Assembly: GCF_020360975.1 (NCBI RefSeq)
Contig: NW_025408679.1
Coordinates: 806,001 to 870,000 of the forward strand
Direction: 5' to 3'
Origin: Hirsutella rhossiliensis
Lineage: Eukaryota > Ascomycota > Sordariomycetes > Hypocreales > Ophiocordycipitaceae
DNA: 64,000 nt
A program made the position numbers and the translations under genes. Below are positions 11,968 to 21,784 of the stretch, in pieces. The notes under the pieces were generated by a model. It did not search any database. It was not told where the DNA came from and saw only the letters and a program-made list of their open reading frames with translations. Each line of letters starts with the position of its first letter. The stretch's first letter is position 1.

Positions 11968-12934
11968 ATAGTATCTTCCTAGGTTTTTAAAAGCTTAGTA
12001 GTATCCTTATAAAAATAACTTCTTCTTTAAAAAGAAGGTAATTAATAAATATATTAATAGTATTTATTTAATTAAGCTTAAGGTTATACCTAATAGTAAT
12101 AGCTATAAGGGTCTAAGAAAATATCCTAGCTAAGGTTATAGACTAGGTTAAAAGGTCCCCCCTTTTTTATTAGTTACTATAAATAATAAGCTAGGCTTTA
12201 TACTTTTAAAAAAGTCTATACTTATCTATCCTATAAATAAATATCTACTTATATCTTAGAACTTAGTAGCTAGTAACCCTTTCTTAAGAAATCTCTTTAA
12301 AAGAGCTTATTTCTTTATATAAGGTAAGATAATCTTATTAAGCTTTAGCGAATTCCTCTTTATAAAGGTAATTCTTAAGTTATTTCTAAGTTTCTAAGGG
12401 ATCTAAGAGATCTCTCTTATAGACCTTAGTAAGCTTCTTTTATAGCTTAAAGATCCTTCTTAATATAAATACTTTATAATATCTATCTTAAATAAGTATA
12501 AGATTAAAGTCCGAAAATCGGTTTAATTATTTAAAAAATAAGTCTTTTTATCCTATCCCTATTTAATTAAACGCTTCCTTAGCTTTATAAAGTAAGGTCG
12601 AAAAAGCTACTACTATAAGATTAGCTAGAAAGTAAAGTTTTTCTTCCCTTTTATAAAAAGTAGCTTTCTTTAAGGGTAATAATAAAAAGATAAACTAAAA
12701 AGACTACTTTTAGTTTATCTTATATATCTACTATTATAAAAAGCGTAAGAAGGCTAGCTTCTTTAAGAACTCTAGCCCTCTTATATTCTTCCTTTTCTTA
12801 TTTTTTACTTTAGTTCCTTACTTCTTAAGTTATTACTATAATAAGTAAGCTACTTTAATAGCAGCTATACTACTTAGCTTTTAGAACTTTCTATTAGCTT
12901 AAAGCTATAAAATACTATTATACTCTTATATAGT
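11968..12934 (-). pseudogene. Degenerate Copia-like fragment
   Basis: About 1 kb of RIP-saturated sequence. At 12,100-12,260 it parallels the Copia-A reverse transcriptase N-terminus (15,920-16,080 of the preserved copy): equivalents of tagctataagggtc, ctaggctttatacttttaaa and the following IYKTDK-coding stretch are visible on the minus strand. The rest (12,300-12,930) diverges from Copia-A and was not identified; it may belong to a second, related Copia family. It ends at LTR-C copy 2, which has the opposite sense. Confidence 0.5.
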
Positions 12935-13505
12935 TATAAGGAAAGATGTTTTCCTATTATAATAAAGCAGCTAATATATATAATCCTAATTATATAAGCT
13001 AATAAGTAGTATATTAATTATAAAAAAATCTTTATCTTATAAAGTAAGAATTACGTATTATTTTCTATATTATTATATATTAAACGGTGTACTAGTTATT
13101 ATATAATTAAGAAATAAAGGAATAGAGGTAACTTAGAAAGTTAGCTAAGACCTCTTAAAAATACTAGTATAACTAACCTCCTTTATATATAATTATTAGT
13201 AGAACTAAGATATATCTAGCTATAATCTAAGTATTACTAAATTCCTTAGTTTCTAAGCTATATAGTAGCTTTAATTTAGTCTTAAAAGGTTATTTTATTT
13301 AGCTATAATTATCTCTATAAGGTAGTATATTTACTAGTAAATTAAGATAGAATTATTAACTTTAATAACTCTTTTATATACTAATCTACTATAAATAAAT
13401 TCTATTAAGAATCCTACCTTTTACTACTTCTTCTCCTTTATTATATAGTATTATATAATTCCTTAATTTCCTTAAATTTCGCTATTATATATATACTATA
13501 AGAAT
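12935..13505 (+). repeat. LTR-C copy 2
   Basis: A second copy of the ~560-bp repeat at 3175-3733 in the same orientation; shared tracts include tataagctaataagtagtatattaa and ctaagacctcttaa. No internal Copia-C sequence lies on either side, so it is probably a solo LTR or a truncated end. A target duplication could not be defined with confidence. The composite element is inserted just to its right. Confidence 0.65.
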
Positions 13506-13538
13506 AATAAAGTCTCTTTCTTTCTTCCTTTCGTTTAT

Positions 13539-13634
13539 TGTCGCGAAGACCATTGCGCCACGCAGGCAAAAGTGGAACGCGCTCCGACAGGTGCGCTGCA
13601 AATGACACATATCTAGCAACCGCGTCTTCCGACA
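13539..13634 (-). repeat. LTR-B (3' LTR of composite)
   Basis: A 96-bp terminal repeat with TG...CA ends and short inverted termini (tgtcg/cgaca). It matches 19,661-19,756 except at one CpA-context site (cacat here, tatat there). Its minus-strand 3' half contains TGGCGCAATGG (13,550-13,560), a good match to a tRNA A box. It is followed internally by cacccc, the complement of a polypurine tract. Confidence 0.9.
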
Positions 13635-13829
13635 CACCCCCTCAGGGATCGCGGCTCCGCCGGGAGCCCTGGTCCGTAGCCCAAGACGCGGGAGTCGAAC
13701 ACCAAGCGCCGCGCCAATAACCCAAGGAAATCCAAGAGAGGTAGTTGCCTACGGGGGATTGAACCCCGCACCGCGCGCAGTTACCGGAAGTTGCAGGGGT
13801 GGTGTGCCATCCCCTCCCGGGCTCATAAC
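13635..13829 (-). other. Internal domain of a miniature LTR element, tRNA-like
   Basis: 195 bp between LTR-B and an internal LTR-A. On the minus strand it opens with a primer binding site (GTTATGAGCCCGGGAGG) and closes with polypurine GAGGGGGTG, as in an LTR element too small for any gene (TRIM). It contains two tRNA T-arm/B-box-like motifs: GGGGTTCAATCCCC (13,753-13,766) and GTGTTCGACTCCC (13,690-13,703). Placed after LTR-B, TTGCCTGCG could pair with CGTAGGCAA (13,745-13,753) and CAGTTA with TAACTG (13,778-13,783), which are acceptor-like and anticodon-stem-like. The tRNA reading is inference: arm spacing is not fully canonical, and the directly joined form is not present in the window. Confidence 0.6.
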
Positions 13830-14305
13830 TCTCGCGAAGAGAGATGCAAGAAGTGCATGAAAATGCACGAAGGTGAAATTGGAAGTAAGGGGTCGGACAG
13901 GCAGGGCAGAGATGTTTGAATCTTGCGGGAGCAGCAATTGCGGCAGGGGAGTGATTGTTGTATTGCCTTGATTGTCCTTCTTTCCTCTATCCAACGCCCC
14001 TCTTTATACCCTTCTAGCATCTTAATTAATAAAGAAGATCCTGCTTAAAGAAGCCACTAATGTCCCTTTAACTACCGAGCTGTTTGCCGGTTTTTCCCCT
14101 CCTTTCTAGCCGTTGCCGGCATATCCGTCTTATCTCTCGCCACCTCCATAGGAAGCCATCGCCACTTCTGCTTCCCCTCATGCCCCCACCCTCCTTTCTA
14201 TACCTCTTTTCAGCTCCTTCCTTAAAACCTGTTTTTCAGCTTCCTAGGTCCCTCGTGCCAAGGGATATCTCCGAGAACTGCGAAATCAGGCCACGCTTCG
14301 CGACA
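13830..14305 (-). repeat. LTR-A carried inside the composite element
   Basis: A near-RIP-free 476-bp LTR of the Copia-A family, used here as reference. Its minus-strand start is TGTCGCGAAGCG and its end CTCTTCGCGAGA. It sits between the polypurine tract of Copia-A (14,306 on) and the second primer binding site. The same repeat recurs as element LTRs at 8.9, 11.5, 29.4, 34.8, 40.6 and 41.7 kb and as solo LTRs at 28.2 and 55.5 kb. Short open frames in it on both strands carry no recognisable protein. Confidence 0.9.
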
Positions 14306-14600
14306 CACCCCCTTAGCTATGGCCTGCCCCTTAAGGGCATAGCTAATACGGCTTCGGGCTGGTGAGCGTATAGAGGAGGTTCTTAGCTCTGCACTTCTCC
14401 CTTTACTCGAGGAAAGCAGGGGCCCTTTCGGGTCCCTAGGCTCTTTCAGACCTACTTAAGGAAAAGGGGCCTAAAGAGGGGAAAGTCCTATAAGAAAGGG
14501 GGCCTTCTTAGAAGGGAAAAACCCAATCAAAATAGGGGGCCCTCTAAAGGGAAAAACCTCTTCCTTTTCTTCGGCTATAGACGTCACCTTCTCGTACGGG
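14306..14600 (-). other. Copia-A 3' non-coding region
   Basis: Lies between the end of pol and LTR-A. It starts (minus-strand 3' end) with the polypurine tract complement cacccccttagct and contains several GC-rich short inverted words (ggggccctttcgggtccc near 14,420-14,440). No protein recognised. The same region is seen at 9,337-9,610, 29,853-30,110 and 40,360-40,627. Confidence 0.7.
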
Positions 14601-17600
14601 CCATTAGCTCCTCTCGTAGACTCTCAAGGCGGGCCTCTAAGGACAGCTTCTCTCGAACGTCTTCTAGCCCAATTTGCTGTAAAAAGACAGCCAGCTTCTG
14701 CTTCGGCAGGGGCTTCGTAAGACCGTCGGCTTTCATTGATGCCGTTAGAACCTAACGGACGGAAATAAGTCCCCTTTAGACCTCTTAGCGTAACCAATGC
14801 TGGTGGATATCGATATGCCGTAGCCGGGTCGACAGCTTGCTGTTTTCCTCCGTAAGAATTCGTATAGTCTACGTGTTATCGCATTCTATAGCTAACGGGG
14901 ACGGAATTTGCAGTCGTAACGATATTAGTAGCCGGCTAAGGAAAATCGCTTCTTTTGACGCTTCTGAAAGAGCTAGTAGCTCTGCCTCCGTGCTTGATGT
15001 AGTGACGGTAGCTTGTTTCGAAGCTCTCCAAGCAATGGTTCCTCTAAAAAGGGACATGATGTACCCCTGTGAGCTCTTTCTGTCTAAGGAATTGTCCGCA
15101 AAGGACGAATCGCTCGAATAGAGGAAGATTTCGGCAGCTAATTTCTTCCTTTCCTGCCCTCCTAGGCGCAGACTATATGATCTCGTTGAATAGAGATAAA
15201 GGATAGCTCTGTCTGCTGCTTCTTGATGCCTAGGGCTAGGATTCTGGTTGTGCCTAGCTAGCCGGGAGACCGTAAAAGAGATATCCGGTCTAGTAGAAAT
15301 AGCTAAAAAAGCAGGGAGCCTACCTTCTGTTGATATTGGTGTTTCTCTTGCTCCCTGGCTTAAAAGGACGGATCAGGCAAAAGCTCTTCGTCTAATATAG
15401 GCGTAGAGGGAAGCTTCTTATCGAGGGAATTAGGGAGGAATTTATAAGCGACCTTGTCGATATAGGCGTCTTAGGTAAGCTAGATAGTCCGTTAGGACCT
15501 ATTCCTAAGGATTCGTATCCCTAGGAACCACTTTGGCTCCCCTAGCCTAGTTATCTTATACCTTTATTGTAGGCCTCGTATAGCCTCCCTAGCAGCAGCT
15601 TCTTCCTCTTTCGGGTACGCCTAGATAATGTCGTCGACGTAGAAGAAGACCGTGATTTTATCCTTCTGCATTATATACGGTTCCTGAGGGACTTTCGTGA
15701 AGCCTAGGGCTTCGAGGGAACCTATTAAATGCTGTTGCTAAAGAAGGGGTAATCTTCGTAGTCCGTATAGAGCTTTCCTGAGCCGTAGAACCTTTCCTGG
15801 CTGTTGGAAGCCTGGTGGAAGGCGCATATAGACAACTTCTTCTTCCTCGAGTGGGCAGTTAATAAAGGCGTTAACTGTATCTATCTAATCGAGCTCGAGG
15901 TCGAATTCTGCTACTATAGCTATAAGGGTCCGAAAAGACATCCCAGCTATGGTGGTTGCCCTAGTAGGTAAATCCCCTTTTTCCTATTAGTTCCCGTAGA
16001 TAACTAGCCGGGCTTTGCACTTTTAAAGGAAGCCGTGTTTATCAGTCTTATAGATAAAGACCCACTTGCAGCCAAGGACCTGTTTTCCTCTTGCCTTTTC
16101 CTTAAGGACCTCTTCGAAAGACCCCATTTCTTCGTGTAAGGCTAGGTGGTCTTTCTGGGCCTGGAAAAACTGGTCTCTAAAGGGGTGTCTTTCTAGCTGC
16201 TTCTGGTTTGCTAGTGGGTCCGGGAGGTCTCTTTTGTGTACCTTCCTTGCTGATAGTGGCTTGAAAAGCCGGCCTGCTGTGAACGCTCCGTGGGAACCGT
16301 CTTCTATTGGCGTTAGGTAGAAGTCGGAAAAACGATCGAAATAGGGGAGAAACTGGTCTTCTTTCGTATCGGGCCCTATACCTTCCTTTACTTCTCGAAG
16401 CAGGGATAAAAAGGCAGCCGGGTAATCCTTCGAGAGAGGTACCTTTCCCACCCCCTTAGGGGCCGAGACGGGAAGACTAATAGAGAAAACTGCTTCTAGA
16501 TCTTCTTCTTGTTCCGTAAGAGGAGGCGTAGGGAGGCAGGCGTATTCTAGCTCTACCGCTTTTCTATAGTCTCCTTCTTCGTCTAGATCATCTGATCTAG
16601 CAGCTTCCTCTTCTTCTTCGAAGTCGGCGTTATCCTCGACTGCTTCGACGTCGATTTCTTCTTCCGTTTCCTCGTCTAGGACCTCTTCTTAAGACTATTA
16701 GGAAGGGGGGATTTAGATCTTCTAAATTAGCTGACGTTATATGTATAAGAGGGGCTGTTGATCCCTCTTTCCGTCGAAGAAGCTAAATTCGTCGAAAATC
16801 ACATCCCTAGTCGAAATAACCTTCCGTAGAAGAGGAACCCAGATCCGGAAGATATTCGTAGAATTATACCCAACGAGGTAACCAATAAAGGCTCTAGGAT
16901 CAAGCTTTCTTTTCTTCTTCCTTTTTAGCTGTGCATCGGCAGTTATAGCGTATGCCTTGCAGCCGTAGGCACGAAGGTGGGCTAGCGAGGCCCTCTTCTT
17001 CGTGAAGAGCTCGAGGGGGGATTTCCAGTCTATTCCTTGGTTTAGTTCCCTAGGGTCCTTGGGGTCCCTCGGGGTCCGGTTCCGAAGGTAATAGGCGGTC
17101 TCAACGACTTCCCTCCAAAGGTCGTGGGGAAGCCTCGCAGTAAGTCTTATCGTACGGGCCCTTTCCATCACAGCACCCCCTGATCTTTCTGCCCCTCCGT
17201 TCTGGGCCTGGGTATTCGGTGCTGACGGGAGGGGTAAAATGCCCCTTTTTCGAAGCCAATTTAAGATATCCTTCGTAAATAGCTCTCCGTTAGACCGTAT
17301 CTTCTTTACCTCGTAGCTAAAGTGGGATTTTATCTAGTTAACGAAGTCCCGGAGGGCAGACTAGTTATGCTTACTTAGGTAGGTCCGTAAGAAATAGGGG
17401 AAAACTATCCCTAAAAAAGCGTCTGTGAAAAACATCACCCTAACGAAGCTTTCCTGATCCCTAGAGACGTCGGTCCAATCGACCCAAATTTCCTCACACG
17501 GCTGGTCCGGCCGTAAAGGCGTTCGTCTGGAAATTCGTCTCCTAGTCTTTCCTTGGCCGCAGTATTCGCATTCGACGGTCTTTGGGCCCCTTATTCGTAC

Positions 17601-18239
17601 GCCCTGTTGTTGTCCTAGCTTATGTAAAGCTGAGGGGCCCGGGTGACCAAGTCGTGCGTGCTAAAGAATGCCGTCTCCTTAGGCTGCTAGAAGAGGGTCC
17701 TTAGATCCTACCCTCCTAGCAGGGAAAGCTGACTTCTCGAGAGATTCCTTCCTAAGGATAGGTCGGAATTCGAGAACAAATTGACCGAATTTTTCCTCGA
17801 TAAGCCCAATAGTCTGATTCTTCTAGACTAGCCTCGTGGGCTTAGACGTCGTATCCTAGAAGATTCCTTCCTCTCGAAGAAGGCGGAAGGAAATTAGGCT
17901 CGTTGAAAATCGAGGGCAAAAAGCTACCCTTTTTCGTCGAAGAATTTATATAGATCCGTTAGGTAATTTTATCGTGAAATTCACCCTTCCGTATCCCTCT
18001 ATCCGTACGGTTAATTCCCCGGCAATAAGATATTCCCTTCGTGCCTTCTTAAAGGACCGGAATCGTAAGAGTATATTGCATATATCGAGGGAAGCACCAG
18101 AGTCAAGGATAGCTGATTTTCGTAGGGGATAGTCGGAGGGCTCTAACGGTTGGTCTTGGCCTTATTAATCCGTAGGGAAGACGAAGGCCGGATTTGCTAT
18201 ACCAACGATTTTTCCTCGAATTTGCGGTAGCGGCGTTAG
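14601..18239 (-). pseudogene. Copia-A pol (protease, integrase, RT, RNase H), lightly broken
   Basis: A nearly complete Ty1/Copia pol. Going down the minus strand: protease with ILDSGAS (about 18,090-18,115); pre-integrase HARLGHPG...CEYCGQGK zinc-binding motif (about 17,665-17,560); integrase core with IWVDWTD (about 17,480), FFTDAF (about 17,430) and the Glu of NGGAERSGG (about 17,190); DPRAFIGYLVGY (about 16,880); reverse transcriptase with KQVLGCKWVFIYKTDKHGFL (about 16,080-16,025), IDTVNAF (about 15,870), LRKALYGL (about 15,770) and FFYVDDII (about 15,625-15,650); RNase H with SSTEAELLALSEASKEAI (about 14,930-14,985). All catalytic motifs are intact, but TAG/TAA codons at expected Gln/Trp positions interrupt the frame. 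The longest open pieces are 16,737-17,171 and 16,023-16,451. It is the best-preserved Copia-A copy and the reference for the others. Confidence 0.9.
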
Positions 18240-19511
18240 TTGCTATTTCTTAGCAACCCGAATCTCGTCTATCTTCTTCTGCAACGAGGGGTCCTCCTTA
18301 AGAGACTGTTGTACTGTTTCTCGTAGCCTCTTTGAAGGGTTGATTCCTTCGGGTCGGTTTTCCTCGAAGACCTGCCAGCAGTCTTCTAGCCGATGGGGCT
18401 TTTTGCATGCTTGGCAGGTAGGTCGATTCCTTCTCGTACGTTGTCTCTTCGAGGAATCCTCGTCCCGGTCCGGAAGGTCTGCTTAAAAACCCCCCCTTTT
18501 TACCCCTTATTGCTAATGTTAACGAGGTTCGATTTCAACTAGTTCCCTGATTTTTCGACTAACGGACTGAAAGGTCCATTGGGGGACTAGTCGGGCCGGT
18601 CTGACTGACGGGACCGGGGCCGGGCCCGGAGCAAGAGGCGGAGCCGGGGCCGGGCCTAGGGCAGCCGTTGATGACGGTGTTGATGCTCTCGAGGGAGGAG
18701 GAGCCGAAGGAGCAACAGCCGCAGCAGCAGCAGCAGCGGGAGCCGCAGCAACAGGGGCTGCAGCAGCTGCAGGGGCAGCAGGTCGAGCCGTCTAGGTCGA
18801 GTGCTGGCCACGAAGGAACAAGACTGCTTGCTGTTATACTCTGGCAGCCTCTTCGTCTAGTTCCCGGCTAGCCTCTCGAAAGATAGTCGAGTAACCGTCA
18901 CTAATAGGCTTTATTAGCAGAGATATATCCCGTAGCCACTAGCCGGAAAGAGCTTCTATGAGGAAGTATTGGTTAGCTTCCTTAAGGATTTCTTCCCACT
19001 TAGCTAGCCACGAAGAAGCTAGCAGGTTCCTAGCAAAAAAGGCTCCTAGGTGGGCCGTATAGGTCTTCCTAATACGGTTAGTTATATAGCCCCTCGAGGG
19101 AGCTGTCGAGGTCTCGAGCTTTAAAAGCCACTGCCTAGGAGTCTCTTCCTCTCGAAGAGTGATTAGCTTTGCGGCACTAACGGATTCCGTTATCGCCGTG
19201 CGTGCAGCAGTTAGCAGCTTCGTTTCGTAGAGGTATTCCTTTCGGTGACTCTCGTAGTCGCCTAAGGCAGCAGAAAAAGCTCTCTGTTGTGCGGAGGTTA
19301 GCTCGGAGAAGAGGGAAGCTCCCTCTGCAAAATCCGTTGCCCTAGGACGAAGAGGGGGCTCAAGAGGGTCCTGCTTGTCAGAGAAGACCAAATTGTGGAT
19401 GGTTCTGTCCACACGAGCCCGTAGCTCCTTTACCCACTTATCCCAATCTTGGGGCTCTGCAAGAATCGTCCTACGGACCGTAGGGACGGCAGAGGAGTCG
19501 ATTTTCGTCAT
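18240..19511 (-). pseudogene. Copia-A gag (capsid/nucleocapsid), broken by TAG
   Basis: A Ty1/Copia-type gag that would form the virus-like particle. I choose the ATG at 19,511 (MTKIDSSAVPTVRRTI...) because it lies about 130 bp after the primer binding site and the same point is the frame start in other copies; the longer open frame from 19,757 merely reads through LTR-B. The frame is open to 18,939, where TAG replaces a likely CAG. It then continues through an Ala/Pro-rich linker (about 18,560-18,780) to a zinc knuckle CQACKKPHRLEDC (about 18,380-18,420; CX2CX3HX4C, one residue shorter than the usual CX2CX4HX4C). No TSD or LTR interrupts it. The plus-strand Gln-rich open frame over the linker is a shadow. 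Confidence 0.85.
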
Positions 19512-19644
19512 CGTTGCGAAAGAAGAGGGGGGGCAGAAAAGTCGGTTAAAAATCGGCTTTTCTAGTAAGAGGGGTAAAATGAAGCCACGAGGGATGCAAG
19601 AAAGGTGCCTTTTGCAGCAGCCGGAAGGTACAGGAATACTATTC

Positions 19645-19660
19645 CTCCCGGGCTCATAAC
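19645..19660 (-). promoter_or_regulatory. Primer binding site (half-tRNA type)
   Basis: The minus strand reads GTTATGAGCCCGGGAG directly after the CA end of LTR-B. It is complementary to CTCCCGGGCTCATAAC, the anticodon arm (CAU anticodon) of an initiator tRNA-Met, not to a tRNA 3' end. Drosophila copia is known to prime from an internal initiator tRNA-Met fragment. The same site follows LTR-A (13,814-13,829; 35,299-35,315, RIP-mutated). Confidence 0.75.
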
Positions 19661-19756
19661 TGTCGCGAAGACCATTGCGCCACGCAGGCAAAAGTGGAAC
19701 GCGCTCCGACAGGTGCGCTGCAAATGACATATATCTAGCAACCGCGTCTTCCGACA
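19661..19756 (-). repeat. LTR-B (5' LTR of composite)
   Basis: The 96-bp partner of 13,539-13,634. Ends at 19,756, followed by the tttat target duplication. It contains TGGCGCAATGG on the minus strand (19,672-19,682), resembling a tRNA A box. It is far shorter than LTR-A, yet shares the terminal TGTCG.../...CTTCGCGACA and the downstream primer binding site, so the two LTRs are used by the same machinery. Confidence 0.9.
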
Positions 19757-19761
19757 TTTAT

Positions 19762-21400
19762 ATCTTAATAGTAAATAGTATAGGGACTAGTTATTTATAT
19801 TAACTTACTAAAGGCCTTTTTAACTTAATATTAAGGGCGCCTTTAATAGGGTCCTCTTTTAGGCCTTAAAAGAGAGAGGTATCTTAGAATAGCTCCTAGC
19901 TTAGATCTAGAGTTTCGTAAGTAATAAAATAGCTCGCTTACTCTTTAACGGCGACGCGTTAGACCCCCTTAGTATATATATAAGCGTCCCTTAAGGATCC
20001 TTACTTTCCTTAATCCTCTTTCTCTTTTATATTACCCTCCTTTATAAGGCTCTTAAAGTAATAGCGGGAACTATACTAATCGGCCTTATAAATAACTTAA
20101 ATATTCTTACCTTTAATAGAACTATAAACGAAACCGCTAAAAGGCTTAAAGGAGTATAGACTATATATAAAGGCTAGGCGCGCGCTATAAAAGCAGCGTT
20201 TAAACTAGTAAAAAGTAAATTAATATATTTTATACGCGCTTACGCCTTACCTAAGATATACGTTTACCTTAATAATACTATAATAGTATTATTAAAGTCT
20301 TCTTACTTCCTTAGAGTTTAGCTTTACTATAAGGCTTAATAAAGTCCTTACTTTAAGTAAATCTAAACTAAGTTTTAGCGTTAATAAGTTATAATTACCG
20401 CGCTCGCTATATTTATATAAGGATACTAACTCTTATATATATAAGAAATCTAAACTAAGGCTATTTATAGCGCTTTTATTTATAAAGGCTAAGCTTTTTA
20501 TATACTTATATAATTAAATAAACGCTTAAAAAGAGTAGCTTAAATACTTTATAGCCTATAAATAATATACCTTTAAACTATTACTAGTATATATAAAGCT
20601 ATACTAACCTATACCTTATAAATAAAGACTAAAATACTTCCGCTTAACCTCTACCTTACTAAATAACTAGCTAGATTATAAAGTTAACTTAAGACCTTAA
20701 GGAAAGTAGTATAGCTACGCTTAGCTTATATAAAAGTTAGTAGTATACTTTAAAAGTATAAGGGTCTATAGTATAAACCTAGAAATAACTATAAGGGGTA
20801 GCGATAGCGCTAGTATATAAGCTTACTAAACCCTTATAAAACTTTATAGTATAAATAAATAAGAAGGTAGGAAAGAGAACTAAAAAAAATAAAGGCATAC
20901 TATTCTTATTATACCCTTTAACTATTAAATATAAAACCGCTCTCTTTAAAGCCTAGGATAAAAGTAAAGGCCTATACTTAGGATAAGAGTAAAGGCCTAC
21001 GCTAACCTCTATAAGTATAAGAGCTTTATACTTATCTAGCTTTATATAAGGAAGATAAGTCTTAATAGCTTTCTTTATTATAAGAACGTTCCTAGCGTAA
21101 CGACCCCCTTTTATTAGTATAGTAGTAAGGAGGAAATAGTATTTTACGTCTCCCCTTACTACCTCTTATAAGCTAATAACTATAGGCTCCTTTTAAGCGC
21201 TCTTTATACTAACTCTAACCTCCGCGTACTTCTTATACGACTTAATATAGCCTTATCCCTTATTTAATAGTTTCTTAACTTTTAGCTAATACCTTATTAT
21301 AAATTAATAATAGATCTTATAAGAAGCTAGACCGCTAGCGCCGCGATAGTAATATAATTATAAGTAGATAGAGTATAAAAAGAGAGAATAAAGTAGTAGT
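19762..21400 (+). pseudogene. Tad1-like LINE ORF2 remnant (RT to C-terminal)
   Basis: A degraded non-LTR retrotransposon reverse transcriptase, which would prime cDNA at nicked target DNA. Seen: VP-GSLLSLILFLFY (about 19,975-20,035; family form LPQGSPLSPILFLFY), then IGLINNLNILTF (about 20,080-20,115; family form xGFVDDVNILxF), where the two catalytic Asp codons have become Asn through TpG to TpA. The C-terminal part has IQLHTRKISLNSFL-like sequence (about 21,040-21,085; family form QLRTGKIGLxxFL) followed by NVPSVTTPF and a mutated CxC...H...C cluster (about 21,090-21,190), typical of Tad1/I-type ORF2 ends. The 5' part is missing; the composite element inserted at its left side. A separate ORF1 was not found. 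Confidence 0.7.
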
Positions 21401-21784
21401 AAAACTCTTTACTCTTATTAGCTTATAATATTAAATAGCTATAAAGGGCTTATATATACTACTAGGGCCTCGACCCTTATAATAGTATTAATCGCCCCCC
21501 CTAGGCCCTTAGTATAGCTTATACTTAAGAGCTTAGCGGACTATAAATAACCGACTAAATATTAATAAGAAATTCCTAAGAAATAAAGTATAAGTAAGAT
21601 AGAGTTCTCTATCGCGCTATACGCGCATTAATAGCTATTTAAGTATAATATACTTATAAGACCTAACGCCCTAGCTTAGTTTAATATAAAAGTCCCTTAC
21701 TTATACTAAGCTAGTAGCTACGACCTATTATACTTAATATTACTATAATAGTAGCTTATAAGCTAAGGTAAATAAAAAGGTTAT
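21401..21784. other. Unassigned RIP-mutated DNA
   Basis: Lies between the LINE C-terminus and the old solo LTR-D. Probably LINE 3' untranslated sequence or an older element. Some CpG-containing words survive (gggcctcgaccc, cgcgctatacgcgc). No frame or repeat partner recognised. Confidence 0.4.

Larger units (their letters stand above)
13539..19756 (-). mobile_element. Composite Copia-A/TRIM retroelement with 96-bp LTRs
   Basis: A 6,218-bp element flanked by the direct repeat tttat (13,534-13,538 and 19,757-19,761) and bounded by 96-bp LTRs that begin TGTCG and end CGACA. Minus-strand order: LTR-B, primer binding site, gag, protease, integrase, RT, RNase H, polypurine tract, a complete 476-bp LTR-A, a second primer binding site, a 195-bp tRNA-like internal domain, a second polypurine tract, LTR-B. 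The two LTR-B copies differ at one site (C against T in a CpA context). The element is much less RIP-mutated than its surroundings, though several CAG/TGG-type codons are TAG. The structure equals a Copia-A one-LTR circle recombined into a miniature LTR element at their shared primer binding site; template switching is an alternative. Confidence 0.85.

Noticed and set aside
11968..12934. Segment bounded by atagt on both sides, perhaps a target duplication
   Set aside because: The pentamer is common in this reduced-complexity sequence and the bounded segment has no element ends; a third atagt at 5,324 shows it is uninformative.
13690..13766. Two genuine host tRNA genes
   Set aside because: T-arm-like motifs are present but no complete canonical cloverleaf with correct D arm and anticodon loop fits either one; they sit inside an LTR element between its primer site and polypurine tract.
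13749..14365. Several short open frames across LTR-A on both strands, repeated at 55,446-55,976
   Set aside because: They lie wholly in a long terminal repeat and its flanks, with no protein family resemblance; they are open only because this copy escaped RIP.
14837..15121. 94-codon plus-strand open frame
   Set aside because: Antisense shadow of Copia-A RNase H, whose minus-strand motifs are clear.
18668..18871. Plus-strand Gln-rich open frame (poly-Q)
   Set aside because: It is the complement of the Ala/Pro-rich gag linker on the minus strand; no start context or homologue, and the gag frame explains the composition.
19375..19659. 94-codon plus-strand open frame
   Set aside because: Antisense to the gag N-terminus and leader of the composite element.
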